A model generated the notes under the pieces. The model was not told the DNA's origin. It saw only the letters and a list, made by a program, of their open reading frames with translations, and ran no database searches. From JAIVJM01 sp963816985 (GTDB taxonomy: Bacteria > Acidobacteriota > Blastocatellia > Pyrinomonadales > Pyrinomonadaceae): a stretch of 64,000 nucleotides of DNA. Shown here piece after piece: positions 9,408-17,531 of this stretch. The DNA lies in contig CAWFMF010000004.1 in the NCBI GenBank assembly GCA_963816985.1, forward strand, positions 1 through 64,000. Direction: 5' to 3'. The translations under genes and the position numbers were made by a program. How positions within the stretch are numbered: the stretch's first letter is position 1; every line of letters begins with the position of its first letter.

Positions 9408-10670
9408 ATGATCCCGCTGCACCCGCTCACAGAGGCCGACCACGAGTGCCCGCACTGCCGCGTGCGCCTGAGCGTCGCGGGCTGGCACGTCCCCGGTATG
9501 CGTAACCTCGCCGACCTTCGTTGTCCGCATTGCCTTCGAGAGTTCTACGGCGACCTCTCGTCGGGGCAGGCCCTCTACACGCCGATGCTTTTAGAGAAGG
9601 CGACGGGCGCGGTGCACGACCCGCACGGCGTCGAGTGGTTCGCCGAATGGCTGCGCGGCTCCTACGCCCGCCGCACTGACACGCCCGTGCCCTTCGACGT
9701 GCGCGAGTGTCTGCCCGTCACACGGCACGTCGTCCTCCTCAACTGTCTCGACACCCTCTACGGACACTCGCTCCTCAAACTTCTCAACGTGCAATCCTAT
9801 CTCGACCAGCGACGCGACGTTGACCTGATTGTGATCGTGCCGTCATTCCTCGCGTGGATGGTGCCGGACGGCGTCACGCAAGTCTGGACGGTCGGCCTGC
9901 CCTTGCGACGCGGGACGGAGTGGAACGAGTGGCTCGCGCGCGAAATCCGCCGCCGCGTCGAAGCGTTCGAGAGCGTGAGCCTCAGCCACGCACTCTCGCA
10001 CCCGCGGCCCGACGAATACGACATCGAACGCTTCACCCGCGTCGAACCGTTCCCGCTCGAAGAGTGGGCCGAGCGCCTGAAGGAGCCGACCGTGACCTTC
10101 ATCTGGCGCGACGACCGCCCGTGGCAAGCGACGACAGATGACATTCCTTCAACCCGCCGCGAACAACTCAGACGCTTGCTCGCCCCTTCGGCCCGCGCGC
10201 AAGGCGGCCAGCACTTTCTGGTATCCACGCTCGCGGAAGCGCTCCGCCGGGACTATCCCACACTCGATTTCGCGGTCGCGGGATTGAGCAAGGCCGGGAG
10301 AGACGAAGTCCTCCCCCCATGGGTCAAAGACCTTCGACGCCCTGCGATAGACGAAGCCACCGAGCGGAGCTGGTGCGAACGCTACGCCGCGAGCCACGTC
10401 GTCGTCGGCGTCCACGGCTCGAACATGCTGTTGCCCTCGGCCCACGCCGGCGCGGTCGTCGAACTCATCGGGCCGGAGCGCTGGGGCAACTTCATGCAGG
10501 ACATCCTCTTCCGCGACATCGGCGACGCGCGAGAGCTACTCTTCCGCTACCGCTTCCTCCCGGACTCGACGCCGCCCCTCGCGCTCGCAGAGATGGTCAG
10601 CCTGCTGCTACGGGGACGCGAAAGCTTTTGCCAACTGATGAACGTTGAGCCGCATGTCACCAGACGGTGA
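9408..10670 (+). CDS. Zinc-ribbon plus GT61-like protein, possible glycosyltransferase
   Basis: 420 residues. The N-terminus carries two CxxC pairs, CPHCRVRLSV and CPHCLREFYG (about residues 15-45), forming a small zinc ribbon. The middle region has alternating strands and helices. The C-terminal part includes ASHVVVGVHGSNMLLPSAHA followed by VVELIGPERWG, which resembles the C-terminal region of GT61-like glycosyltransferases (the V-G-x-H-G-x-x-x motif). The gene follows the FkbM methyltransferase in the same orientation, so it probably belongs to the same glycan cluster. Function beyond 'probable glycosyltransferase' is not supported. Confidence 0.6.
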   Translation: MIPLHPLTEADHECPHCRVRLSVAGWHVPGMRNLADLRCPHCLREFYGDLSSGQALYTPMLLEKATGAVHDPHGVEWFAEWLRGSYARRTDTPVPFDVRECLPVTRHVVLLNCLDTLYGHSLLKLLNVQSYLDQRRDVDLIVIVPSFLAWMVPDGVTQVWTVGLPLRRGTEWNEWLAREIRRRVEAFESVSLSHALSHPRPDEYDIERFTRVEPFPLEEWAERLKEPTVTFIWRDDRPWQATTDDIPSTRREQLRRLLAPSARAQGGQHFLVSTLAEALRRDYPTLDFAVAGLSKAGRDEVLPPWVKDLRRPAIDEATERSWCERYAASHVVVGVHGSNMLLPSAHAGAVVELIGPERWGNFMQDILFRDIGDARELLFRYRFLPDSTPPLALAEMVSLLLRGRESFCQLMNVEPHVTRR

Positions 10671-10686
10671 AAGATTGACGTGTCCT

Positions 10687-12065
10687 TCAGCTCGTGCTCA
10701 GAGCCTCGTGGATGCCGCCGAACTGTTCGAGCGCGGCTTGCAGATTTTCGCTGATCTCCTGTGCCAGCACTTCCGGCGCGGGGAGGTTGGCGGAGTCTTC
10801 GAGGCTCTCGTCCTTGAGCCAGAAGATGTCGAGGCTCACCTTGTCGCGTTGAAGTAGTTCGTCGTAGCTGAAGCGCTTGAAGCGCTCTGTGTCTTTGCGG
10901 TCACGGCGGTTATCGGGGTTGAAGCGGGAGATGAAGTCCCGCAAATCCCCCTCGCCGAGCGGGTTGGTCTTGAGCGTGAAGTGGATGTTGGTGCGGAGGT
11001 CGTAAATCCAGAGCTTCTCCGTCCAGGGCTCTTCCCTTCCGGGCCGCTTGTCGAAGAAGAGGACGTTGGCCTTGACACCCTGCGCGTAGAAGATGCCGGT
11101 CGGGAGGCGCAGCAGCGTATGCACGTCGCAGGCTTTGAGCAGGCGGCGGCGGATGGTCTCGCCCGCGCCGCCCTCGAAGAGCACGTTGTCCGGGACGACG
11201 ACGGCAGCCTTGCCGTTCGTGGTGAGCAGCGAGTAGACGTGTTGGAGAAAATTGAGTTGCTTGTTGGAAGTGGTGGCGAAGAAGTCGGGGCGCTCGTAGG
11301 TGATGGACTCGCGGTCGGCCTTGCCCTCTTCGTTGATGATGGTGATGCTCGACTTTTTGCCGAAGGGCGGGTTGGTCAGCACCATGTCGAAGTTCTCACC
11401 GGCGGGGGCGGCGAGGCTGTCGCCGACGCGGACGGGGCTCTCCTTGCCGCCGACGCCGTGCAGGTAAAGGTTCATCACGCAGAGCCGCGCGGTCGCGTCC
11501 ACGATCTCCCAGCCGCGTAGGGCCAAGTCGCGGAGGTGTTGTTTCTCGTCGCGGTCGAGCGCGAAGTTATTCGGGTCGGAGATGTAGTCGTGCGCGGCGA
11601 GGAGGAAGCCGCCCGTGCCGGAGGCCGGGTCGCAGACGGTCTGAAGCGGTTGCGGGCGCATCACCTCGACGACGGCGCGGATGAGCGGGCGGGGCGTGAA
11701 GTACTGGCCCGCGCCGCTCTTGGTGTCCTCGGCGTTCTTTTGCAGGAGCCCCTCGTAGATGTCTCCCTTCACGTCAATCGGCAGCCCGGCCCAGACTTCG
11801 GTGTCAATGAGGTCAATGAGGCGGCGGAGCTTCGCCGGGTCTTGAATCTTGTTCTGCGCCTTGCGGAAGATGACGCCGAGGAGGCCCGGCGACTTGCCGA
11901 GGTTTTCGAGGATGTGCCGGTAGTGGACTTCAAGCGCGTCGCCGCTCAGGTCTTTGAGGCTCGCCCAGTCGTACTCGGCGGGGACGCCGGAGGGCTTGGC
12001 AAGTGACGGCGGCAGGCGCGCGCCCTCGTCGGCCATCTTGAGGAAGAGCAGATAGGTCAACTGCT
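10687..12065 (-). pseudogene. hsdM: 5'-truncated type I restriction-modification methyltransferase (HsdM)
   Basis: The N6-adenine methyltransferase core is intact: SGAGQYFTPRPLIRAVVEVM, SAM motif DPASGTGGFLLAAHDYI, and catalytic motif NPPF in VLTNPPFGKKSS. Family-like sequence starts abruptly at LTYLLFLKMADEG (near 12060), so the usual first 30-40 residues are missing. The frame stays open to an ATG at 12222, but those extra codons come from the antisense of the neighbouring recombinase and from the MITE-like element, so they are not native HsdM. No hsdS or hsdR is present. The remnant ends 16 bp from the glycan cluster. A residual methyltransferase made from the artificial start cannot be excluded, but specificity would need an S subunit elsewhere. 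Confidence 0.85.
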
Positions 12066-13105
12066 GAGAGTCCTCCTCAAACACTTCAGGGGCAAAACCT
12101 TTGCACAGATTTCGCCCCTGCTGATTGAAAAATTTAAAAGTACGTGAGTTCGACGTAAGAAATTGGCTAAGTCGTTGAAAACAAACAGCTCGTTCTGAAA
12201 CAGCTAACTTCAATGTGCTCAATCCTGCTACTGACGGGCACTTTCGGCCTGTTCCCGACGATTGAGCGCAGATTTCAATCAGTCTCAGAAGTTAAGTTGT
12301 TGATTCTGTTCAAGAATTACGTCGAACTCACGTTAAAAGTGAACGCCGCAAGTCTAACGCGAAGAGAGGAGGCACACGCAGCCTCGCCTCGGTCAACCGG
12401 GAGCTTGAACTACTCTCGCGCATTCTCACCTTGGCCGTCGAGCCCAGGCACACGGACACTAACCCATGCCAGAAAGTCAGGAAATTCGACTTGGACAACA
12501 AGCGGCGCAGATACCTGCTCGACGAGGAGGAGCCGCGCCTCCTCTCCGTGCTCGCAGGCTCGCTCGCACACCTGCGCAGGCCCGTCATCGTCGCCATCGG
12601 GACGGGGATGCGGCGCGGCGACCAGTTCAACCTGCGCAAAGAGCAGGTTGACTTACAACGCAACGTGCTTTGGGTGCCGAACTCGAAATCCGGGAAAGAA
12701 TACCCCGTGCCGATGAACGCTGAAGTAAGGACGATCATGCTTGAGCTGGTGCGGGAGAACCTTGGAAGCGCCTACGTCTTCGTCAATCCGAAGACCGGCA
12801 AGCCATACACTGACCTCAAAAAAGGTTTCGCCGAGGCATGCCGCCTCGCAGGTATTAGGAACCTACGCTGGCACGATCTTAGGCACACTTTCGGGACGCG
12901 CCTGGGTGAGGCCGGATTCTCCGAGGCGACTATCGCCGAACTGATGGGACATTCTTCAGTCGCGACGACCCGCCGCTACACGCACGGAACAGAGCGGGCG
13001 AAAAGGGAGGCGGTTGAGGCGGCGAGGACTAGAACCGGGCAAGCCTGCCCCATTCCTGCCCCGAAAGAAGAACAGCGGCCAAAGCTGGCCGCCGTAAATG
13101 CTTGA
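12061..13105 (+). pseudogene. Tyrosine recombinase/phage integrase, 5'-truncated and interrupted by a MITE
   Basis: The catalytic domain is complete: Arg in GTGMRRGDQFNL, the HxxR box in WHDLRHTFGTRL, and HSSVATTRRYTH with the nucleophilic Tyr. Upstream, the core-binding domain is recognisable as LLKHFRGKTFAQISPLLIEK and KRGGTRSLASVNRELELL, but it is split by a 192-bp insertion at 12142-12333. Removing the insertion and one 7-bp duplication restores one reading frame across the site. Family sequence stops at about 12061, exactly where HsdM sequence begins on the other strand, so the first part of the gene is lost. An ATG at 12431 could still yield a catalytic fragment. The gene ends 6 bp before the CCA end of a tRNA gene, the usual place for an integrase. 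Confidence 0.85.
12142..12333. mobile_element. MITE-like non-autonomous insertion, 17-bp inverted repeats and 7-bp target duplication
   Basis: The ends ACGTGAGTTCGACGTAA (12142-12158) and its perfect reverse complement (12317-12333) bound 192 bp with no transposase. The 7-bp sequence TAAAAGT occurs directly on both sides (12135-12141 and 12334-12340). Excision of the element plus one copy restores the integrase reading frame. This is clear evidence of transposition into the recombinase gene. The parent IS family cannot be named from the sequence alone. Confidence 0.9.
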
Positions 13106-13111
13106 TTCTGT

Positions 13112-13188
13112 TGGTAGCGGGGGGGAGACTCGAACTCCCGACCTTGGGGTTATGAATCCCACGCTCTAACCGGCTGAGCTACCCCGCC
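13112..13188 (-). tRNA. tRNA with CAU anticodon (tRNA-Met, elongator type likely)
   Basis: A complete 77-base cloverleaf on the minus strand. It has acceptor arm GGCGGGG paired with CCCCGCT, D-arm GCTC/GAGC, anticodon loop TTCATAA (anticodon CAT), T-arm GGGAG-TTCGAGT-CTCCC, discriminator A, and an encoded CCA end. The G1-U72 pair and the absence of three consecutive G-C pairs at the base of the anticodon stem argue against initiator tRNA. A tRNA-Ile with modified CAU is the alternative. The integrase remnant lies directly against its 3' end. Confidence 0.95.
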
Positions 13189-13205
13189 ACGCTGGAAGGG
13201 GGTTA

Positions 13206-13233
13206 ATTATAAAGGTTAGAGGGGAAAGGTCAA
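13206..13233 (-). promoter_or_regulatory. Sigma-70-type promoter of the tRNA gene
   Basis: On the minus strand, TTGACC (13233-13228) and TATAAT (13211-13206) are separated by 16 bp, with the tRNA 5' end 18 bp downstream of the -10. Both boxes are near consensus and fit a strong stable-RNA promoter. Confidence 0.75.
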
Positions 13234-13396
13234 GTTGGGGGTTGGAAGGGCGGGCGGTGGTGCGGGGGGAGTGAATTTTCATCCTCCGCCGAGGATTTTA
13301 GGGCGGGTTCGGCGGGTGGGTTTGCGGGGCGGCGGAGGTAAAACGTATGATTGCGGTCGCGTTGAAGATGTTGGAAGCGGGAGGAGTGATTTGCCG

Positions 13397-14371
13397 ATGA
13401 GCGACCTTGTACACCGCCCCCGGCGGCTGCGGCGGCGGGAGGGTTTGCGGGCGCTGGTGCGGGAGGCGCGGCTGTCGAGGGAGAACCTGATGCTCCCTCT
13501 GTTCGCGTGTCCGGGCGCGGGCGTGAGGCGGGAAGTTCCTTCGATGCCGGGTGTCTTTAACCTTTCGGTCGAGGAGGTCGCGCGCGAGGCGTCGGCGGCT
13601 TTTGACTTGGGCGTCCCGGCGGTGCTTCTGTTCGGGCTGCCGGAGTCGAAGGACGAGACCGCTTCGGGCGCTTACGACCGTCGCGGCGTCGTGCAGGAGG
13701 CCATCCGCGCCGTGCGCGCCGCTGTCCCGGAGATGGTCGTCGTCGCCGACACTTGCCTGTGCGAGTACACTTCGCACGGTCACTGCGGGGTGGTGAGAGA
13801 CGGGGAGGTCTTGAACGACGAGACTTTGGAGCTGCTCGCGCAGACGGCGGTGAGCCAGGCGAGGGCGGGCGCGGACGTCATCGCGCCTTCGGCGATGATG
13901 GACGGGCAGGTGGGGGCGATCCGCGAGGCGCTCGACGGCGCGGGCTTCTCGCACGTGGCGATTATGTCTTACGCGGTGAAGTACGCCTCGGCCTTCTACG
14001 GGCCGTTCCGCGAGGCCGCCGACAGCGCGCCCGCCTTCGGCGACCGGCGCGCCTACCAGATGGACGGGGCGAACGCGCGCGAGGCTTTGAGGGAAGCAGA
14101 GCTGGACTACTCGGAGGGCGCGGACATCCTGATGGTCAAGCCGGCGACGGCGTTCCTCGACATCCTGCGGATGGTGCGCGACCGCTTCGATTTGCCGCTC
14201 GCCGCCTACCACGTCTCCGGCGAGTACGCGATGATTAAGGCCGCCGCCGCGCGCGGCTGGATAGACGAGAAGCGTGTGATGCTGGAGACTTTGACCAGCA
14301 TCCGCCGCGCCGGGGCCGACATCATCATCACCTACTACGCGACGGACGCGGCGAGAGAACTGAACAGATAA
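13397..14371 (+). CDS. hemB: Delta-aminolevulinic acid dehydratase (porphobilinogen synthase)
   Basis: HemB condenses two 5-aminolevulinate molecules into porphobilinogen in haem synthesis. The 324-residue product has both Schiff-base lysines, in MSYAVKYASAFYGPF and ILMVKPATAFLDIL, and the zinc-type cysteine cluster ADTCLCEYTSHGHC, so it belongs to the zinc-dependent class. I chose ATG 13397 because GGAGGAG lies just upstream and the family sequence (RPRRLRR...) starts there; the open frame extends further upstream into GC-rich non-family sequence. It appears monocistronic. A hairpin repeat begins at the last base of its stop codon. Confidence 0.97.
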   Translation: MSDLVHRPRRLRRREGLRALVREARLSRENLMLPLFACPGAGVRREVPSMPGVFNLSVEEVAREASAAFDLGVPAVLLFGLPESKDETASGAYDRRGVVQEAIRAVRAAVPEMVVVADTCLCEYTSHGHCGVVRDGEVLNDETLELLAQTAVSQARAGADVIAPSAMMDGQVGAIREALDGAGFSHVAIMSYAVKYASAFYGPFREAADSAPAFGDRRAYQMDGANAREALREAELDYSEGADILMVKPATAFLDILRMVRDRFDLPLAAYHVSGEYAMIKAAAARGWIDEKRVMLETLTSIRRAGADIIITYYATDAARELNR

Positions 14372-14450
14372 GTCAGAAGTCAGAACGCTGAACGATGAAC
14401 TGAAAGACAAACTGTTTTTAGTTCATCGTTCAGCGTTCTGACTTCTGACT
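14371..14450. repeat. Hairpin repeat, GTCAGAA family (copy 1)
   Basis: Bases 14371-14401 and 14420-14450 are perfect 31-bp reverse complements around an 18-base loop. The stem is made of GTCAGAA and GAACG(C/A)TGAA-like units. It starts on the final base of the hemB stop codon and ends 4 bp from the convergent gene, so it could serve as a two-way terminator. Four further copies are in the window. Confidence 0.92.
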
Positions 14451-14453
14451 TTC

Positions 14454-14810
14454 TTACGGTCGCGGGTTGGTAAAGCGCGTGAAGCCGATGATGGCGCAGA
14501 CGGCGGCGAGGGCGACGAAGAGGTTGAAGAAGGCCCCGACGCTCAAGACCGTGTCAGTGCTCTGATCCATAATCCCCACCGCCAGCAGAACCCACTGCAA
14601 GTGATAGATGACGAGACACACCGAGGCCAGGGCGAACCAGCGCGCCGCGGCCCCGAAGACGCGCGCCCGCGTGAAGCCGAGCACCGCCGCGACGAGCCAG
14701 CCGAGCGCGCCCAAAGAGAGGAGCGCGAGCGCGACGGGGATGAAATAGGTTGGGGCGCGGTAGGCTTGAGACTCCTGCGCCTGAAAGACAAGGACGAAAA
14801 CGTCGAACAT
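14454..14810 (-). CDS. Small four-helix membrane protein, unknown function
   Basis: About 118 residues from ATG 14810 (MFDVFVLVFQAQ). Four hydrophobic stretches follow: around FIPVALALLSLGALGWLVAA, ARWFALASVCLVIYHLQWVL, VLSVGAFFNLFVALAA and the final AAVCAIIGFTRF. I recognise no family. It ends against the hemB hairpin and is preceded by a probable terminator for the next upstream gene, so it is likely its own transcription unit. Confidence 0.65.
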   Translation of the reverse strand: MFDVFVLVFQAQESQAYRAPTYFIPVALALLSLGALGWLVAAVLGFTRARVFGAAARWFALASVCLVIYHLQWVLLAVGIMDQSTDTVLSVGAFFNLFVALAAVCAIIGFTRFTNPRP

Positions 14811-14840
14811 CGGGCAATCTCTCCTGCCGGGTCGGGAATG

Positions 14841-14882
14841 AAAAAGCCGCCCGCACTCTCCGGCGGGCCTCACCGCCGGAGA
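14841..14882 (-). terminator. Hairpin with T-run, minus strand
   Basis: A 10-bp stem, TCTCCGGCGG with its complement (14857-14866 and 14873-14882), is followed on the minus strand by a GC-rich stretch and TTTTT (14845-14841). It sits downstream of the 72-residue membrane protein gene and upstream of the next one. The T-run is 11 bases from the stem, so an alternative GCCCGC/GCGGGC stem may be the active form. Confidence 0.55.
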
Positions 14883-15010
14883 ACACGAAACGGCGTCACG
14901 AAATCAATTCGGAGGGCGTTACGGGAATGGCTTCCGCCGGGCTCGCCCACCCGTTCGCATGCGCGGGGCCGCTTCGCGAAGACTCGCGCGACGCGGAGCG
15001 CCGGCGGCCT

Positions 15011-15229
15011 TCACTGCGTGATGTGTATCTCTTCTTCCGCGCCGGAGTGGCGGAGGAAGAGGGCGAGCGCGCAGACGGCGAGCACGATGGCCCCGGCTAT
15101 CGCCATGTAGAGATTCGCCCGTGGGCCTTCGGTTCCCTCGGCGGATGCGAACACGTAGAACTCATAAATCGCGAAGACGAGCGCCGCTAATCCAACGATC
15201 CCTAGCAGAACGTCTAACATGCTTTTCAT
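15011..15229 (-). CDS. Small two-helix membrane protein, unknown function
   Basis: 72 residues from ATG 15229 with two clear membrane segments, LLGIVGLAALVFAIYEFYVF (about residues 8-27) and YMAIAGAIVLAVCALALFL (about 41-59), then an acidic tail. No family is recognised. It lies alone on the minus strand, about 150 bp from the hairpin repeat that ends selB's neighbourhood. The hydrophobic pattern and good start support a real gene. Confidence 0.6.
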   Translation of the reverse strand: MKSMLDVLLGIVGLAALVFAIYEFYVFASAEGTEGPRANLYMAIAGAIVLAVCALALFLRHSGAEEEIHITQ

Positions 15230-15385
15230 GTCGAGCCTCCAGCGTTCGATAGATCGGAAAAGGTCGGCTTCAGAAGACCGAGCCGCTCACAACTTCTGTA
15301 GAATTTTGCCGGTGTCGAGCTACGGCCATTGGGACTGCTTTTTTGCGGCCCTATGTTACAGCCCTCACCCGCGAGAAGCAAGAGA

Positions 15386-15480
15386 TTTAAAAGCCGTGAG
15401 CCGCGACAGGTGACAGGTGACAGGAGAAAACCTGTCTTCATCTTGTCACGGTTTACCTGTCACGGTTCACGGCTTTTAAA
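15386..15480. repeat. Hairpin repeat, GACAGGTGACAGG family (copy 1), overlapping the selB stop
   Basis: The outer arms TTTAAAAGCCGTGA and TCACGGCTTTTAAA pair, and the inside carries GACAGGTGACAGGTGACAGG against TCACGGTTTACCTGTCACGG. The selB stop codon (15476-15478) lies inside the right arm. Related copies occur on the other side of selB and at 47362-47460. Confidence 0.85.
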
Positions 15481-17395
15481 GGATTATCCTCCGGTCTCCG
15501 GCGCGGCGCGTGACGCGCGTGCGGTCGAAGTGTTCGAGCAGTGGGATGGCGTATTTGCGCGAGACGCCGGAGAGTTCCTTGAAGGCGGCGACGTCAATGA
15601 GGCGTTCGGGCTCGTGGCGCGCGGCGTAGTCGCCGAGCGCGGCGACGAGTCCGTCGAGCGCCTCGCGGTGGAAGATGAGGTCTTCGCGCACACGGACGAG
15701 CGCGCCCGCGTCGAGCAGCAGCCGCAGGATTTTTCGCAGGTGTTCGGGCCTCGCGCCGGGGCCGCCCGCCGCCCGCTCAAGCGCCTCCGCGAGCGTCGGC
15801 GCTTCGAGCCCCGCGTCGCGGTAGATGTTTTCGAGGCGGTCACGCAACGCCGCGTCCGCCGGCGAGAGTTCGAGGCTGTGGCGGCTCGAACGCACCAGCT
15901 CGCGCTCCGAGACGAGCGCGCCGCGCTCCTCGGCGTCTCTGAGCGCGGCGCGAAAGACCTCCGGCGCGGCGTGCGCGAAGACCTGCTCGCGCAAAGTCTC
16001 GCGCGCCATCCCGCGCGAGAGCGGGTCGCGCGCGTGGTGCGCCTCGACTTCCTCCTCGGCCCTCTGCGCCAGACGCTCGAAGACCGCGCGGCTGACCGCG
16101 ACGCCCTCCGACTCGACCACGAGGCTGCGCGCGAGCGCTTCCTTTAGTGCGCCGTCCAAAACCTCATCGCGCCAGCCCGTGCGCGCCGCGAGTTCAGACG
16201 CGCGAGCGCCCGCCTCGCCCGCCGAGACGATGAAGAACGAGAGACGGCCCGCGTGGTCGGCCTCGGTCAACTCTGACAATCGAGTGCGCGCCCGCTCGTG
16301 CTCGCGGCGGCGGTGGCGCGCGGCGTGCGCGTCCAGAATCTCTCCGCCCGCGATGGTGCGTTGCGGCGAGTAAGACCGGATGATGAAACGCTCGCCGGGG
16401 AGCGCGGCGACCGGCGATTCGAGCCGGAGTTGCGCGAAGCCCGACGCGCCCGGCGCAATCTCGCCCGACTCTTCCAGCACCGCGACGCGCGCTAAGACTT
16501 CCGCCGTGCCGAGGTGAACCCGAACCCTCTGCCGCGTCCGCACGGCGCGCGAAGCGCTCTTCAGGACTTCGACGCGCGCGTCCAACATCTGCGTCGGAGT
16601 CAGACGACCGACCGGCGCGAGCAACATCCCGCGCTCGACCGACGCGGCCTCGACGCCCGCGAGGTTGACCGCCGTCCGCTGCCCCGCGCCCGCCGCGCGC
16701 ACCGCCGCGCCGTGCACCTGAAGGCCGCGCACGCGCACGCGCGCGCCCGTCGGTAACAGTTCCAACTCCTGCCCTTCGCCGATCTCACCGGCGACGAGCG
16801 TGCCCGTCACGACCGCGCCGAAGCCGCGCATCGTGAAGGCGCGGTCAACCGGCAGGCGCGCGACGGTCTCGGACGAGCGGGCCGGGACTGCGAGCGCGAC
16901 TTCGCGCAAAACTCTCTTCAACTCTTCGAGCCCCTCGCCCGTGCGCGCGCTCGCCGCGACGACGGGCGCGTCTTCGAGGAAAGAACCGGCGACCAGCTCT
17001 GCGGCCTCGGCGCGGACGAGTTCCAGAAGCTCTTCGTCAACGGTGTCGGTCTTGGTGATGACGACGAGGCCGGACTTAACTTCGAGGAGCGAGCAGATGT
17101 CGAAGTGCTCGCGCGTCTGCGGCATCACGCCCTCGTCGGCGGCGATGACGAGGGCCACGGCGTCAATGCCGTGCGCGCCCGCGAGCATGTTCTTGACGAA
17201 ACGCTCGTGCCCCGGCACGTCCACGAACCCGACGCGCACGTCGCCGAGGTCAAGCTCGGCGAAGCCGAGGTCAATCGTGATGCCGCGCCGCTTCTCCTCC
17301 GGCAGACGATCCGCGTCCACGCCCGTCAGAGCGCGCACCAGCGCCGTCTTCCCGTGATCAATGTGCCCGGCTGTGCCGACGATGATGGAAAGCAT
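15476..17395 (-). CDS. selB: Selenocysteine-specific translation elongation factor SelB
   Basis: SelB is the GTPase that delivers Sec-tRNA to UGA codons by binding the SECIS hairpin. The 639-residue product has G1 GTAGHIDHGKTALVRAL, the switch RRGITIDLGFAELD, G3 DVPGHERFVKNM and G4 TKTD, then two beta-barrel domains and a C-terminal set of winged-helix repeats (from about residue 400) typical of SelB and absent from EF-Tu. I chose ATG 17395 because family sequence starts at MLSIIVGTAGH; the longer open frame is translated hairpin repeat. It is flanked on both sides by related hairpins. No selA, selD or tRNA-Sec is in the window, but selB implies that the organism makes selenoproteins. Confidence 0.95.
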   Translation of the reverse strand: MLSIIVGTAGHIDHGKTALVRALTGVDADRLPEEKRRGITIDLGFAELDLGDVRVGFVDVPGHERFVKNMLAGAHGIDAVALVIAADEGVMPQTREHFDICSLLEVKSGLVVITKTDTVDEELLELVRAEAAELVAGSFLEDAPVVAASARTGEGLEELKRVLREVALAVPARSSETVARLPVDRAFTMRGFGAVVTGTLVAGEIGEGQELELLPTGARVRVRGLQVHGAAVRAAGAGQRTAVNLAGVEAASVERGMLLAPVGRLTPTQMLDARVEVLKSASRAVRTRQRVRVHLGTAEVLARVAVLEESGEIAPGASGFAQLRLESPVAALPGERFIIRSYSPQRTIAGGEILDAHAARHRRREHERARTRLSELTEADHAGRLSFFIVSAGEAGARASELAARTGWRDEVLDGALKEALARSLVVESEGVAVSRAVFERLAQRAEEEVEAHHARDPLSRGMARETLREQVFAHAAPEVFRAALRDAEERGALVSERELVRSSRHSLELSPADAALRDRLENIYRDAGLEAPTLAEALERAAGGPGARPEHLRKILRLLLDAGALVRVREDLIFHREALDGLVAALGDYAARHEPERLIDVAAFKELSGVSRKYAIPLLEHFDRTRVTRRAGDRRIIL

Positions 17396-17531
17396 AAAGG
17401 CCGTAAACCGTGAACCGTGAACCGTAAACCGTGACAGGAGAAGAGCCGTGAATCTTGAGTTGTAAACCGCGACGTGAAGAACCGGTTTTCTCCTGTCACC
17501 TGTCACGGTTTACCTGTCACGGCTTTTAAAA
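17396..17531. repeat. Hairpin repeat, GACAGG/CCGTGAA family (copy 2)
   Basis: The left part repeats CCGTAAACCGTGAACCGTGAA and CCGTGACAGGAGAAG. The right part holds the partial complement TTCTCCTGTCACCTGTCACG and CACGGCTTTTAAA. The arms are less perfect than in other copies. It fills the whole gap between selB and the next gene and overlaps that gene's stop. Confidence 0.8.

Noticed and set aside
12222..12738. Reading frames on both strands inside the MITE-integrase region that could be called small proteins
   Set aside because: They are explained by the insertion element and by the antisense of the recombinase; family residues are found only in the recombinase frame and, below 12065, in the hsdM frame.
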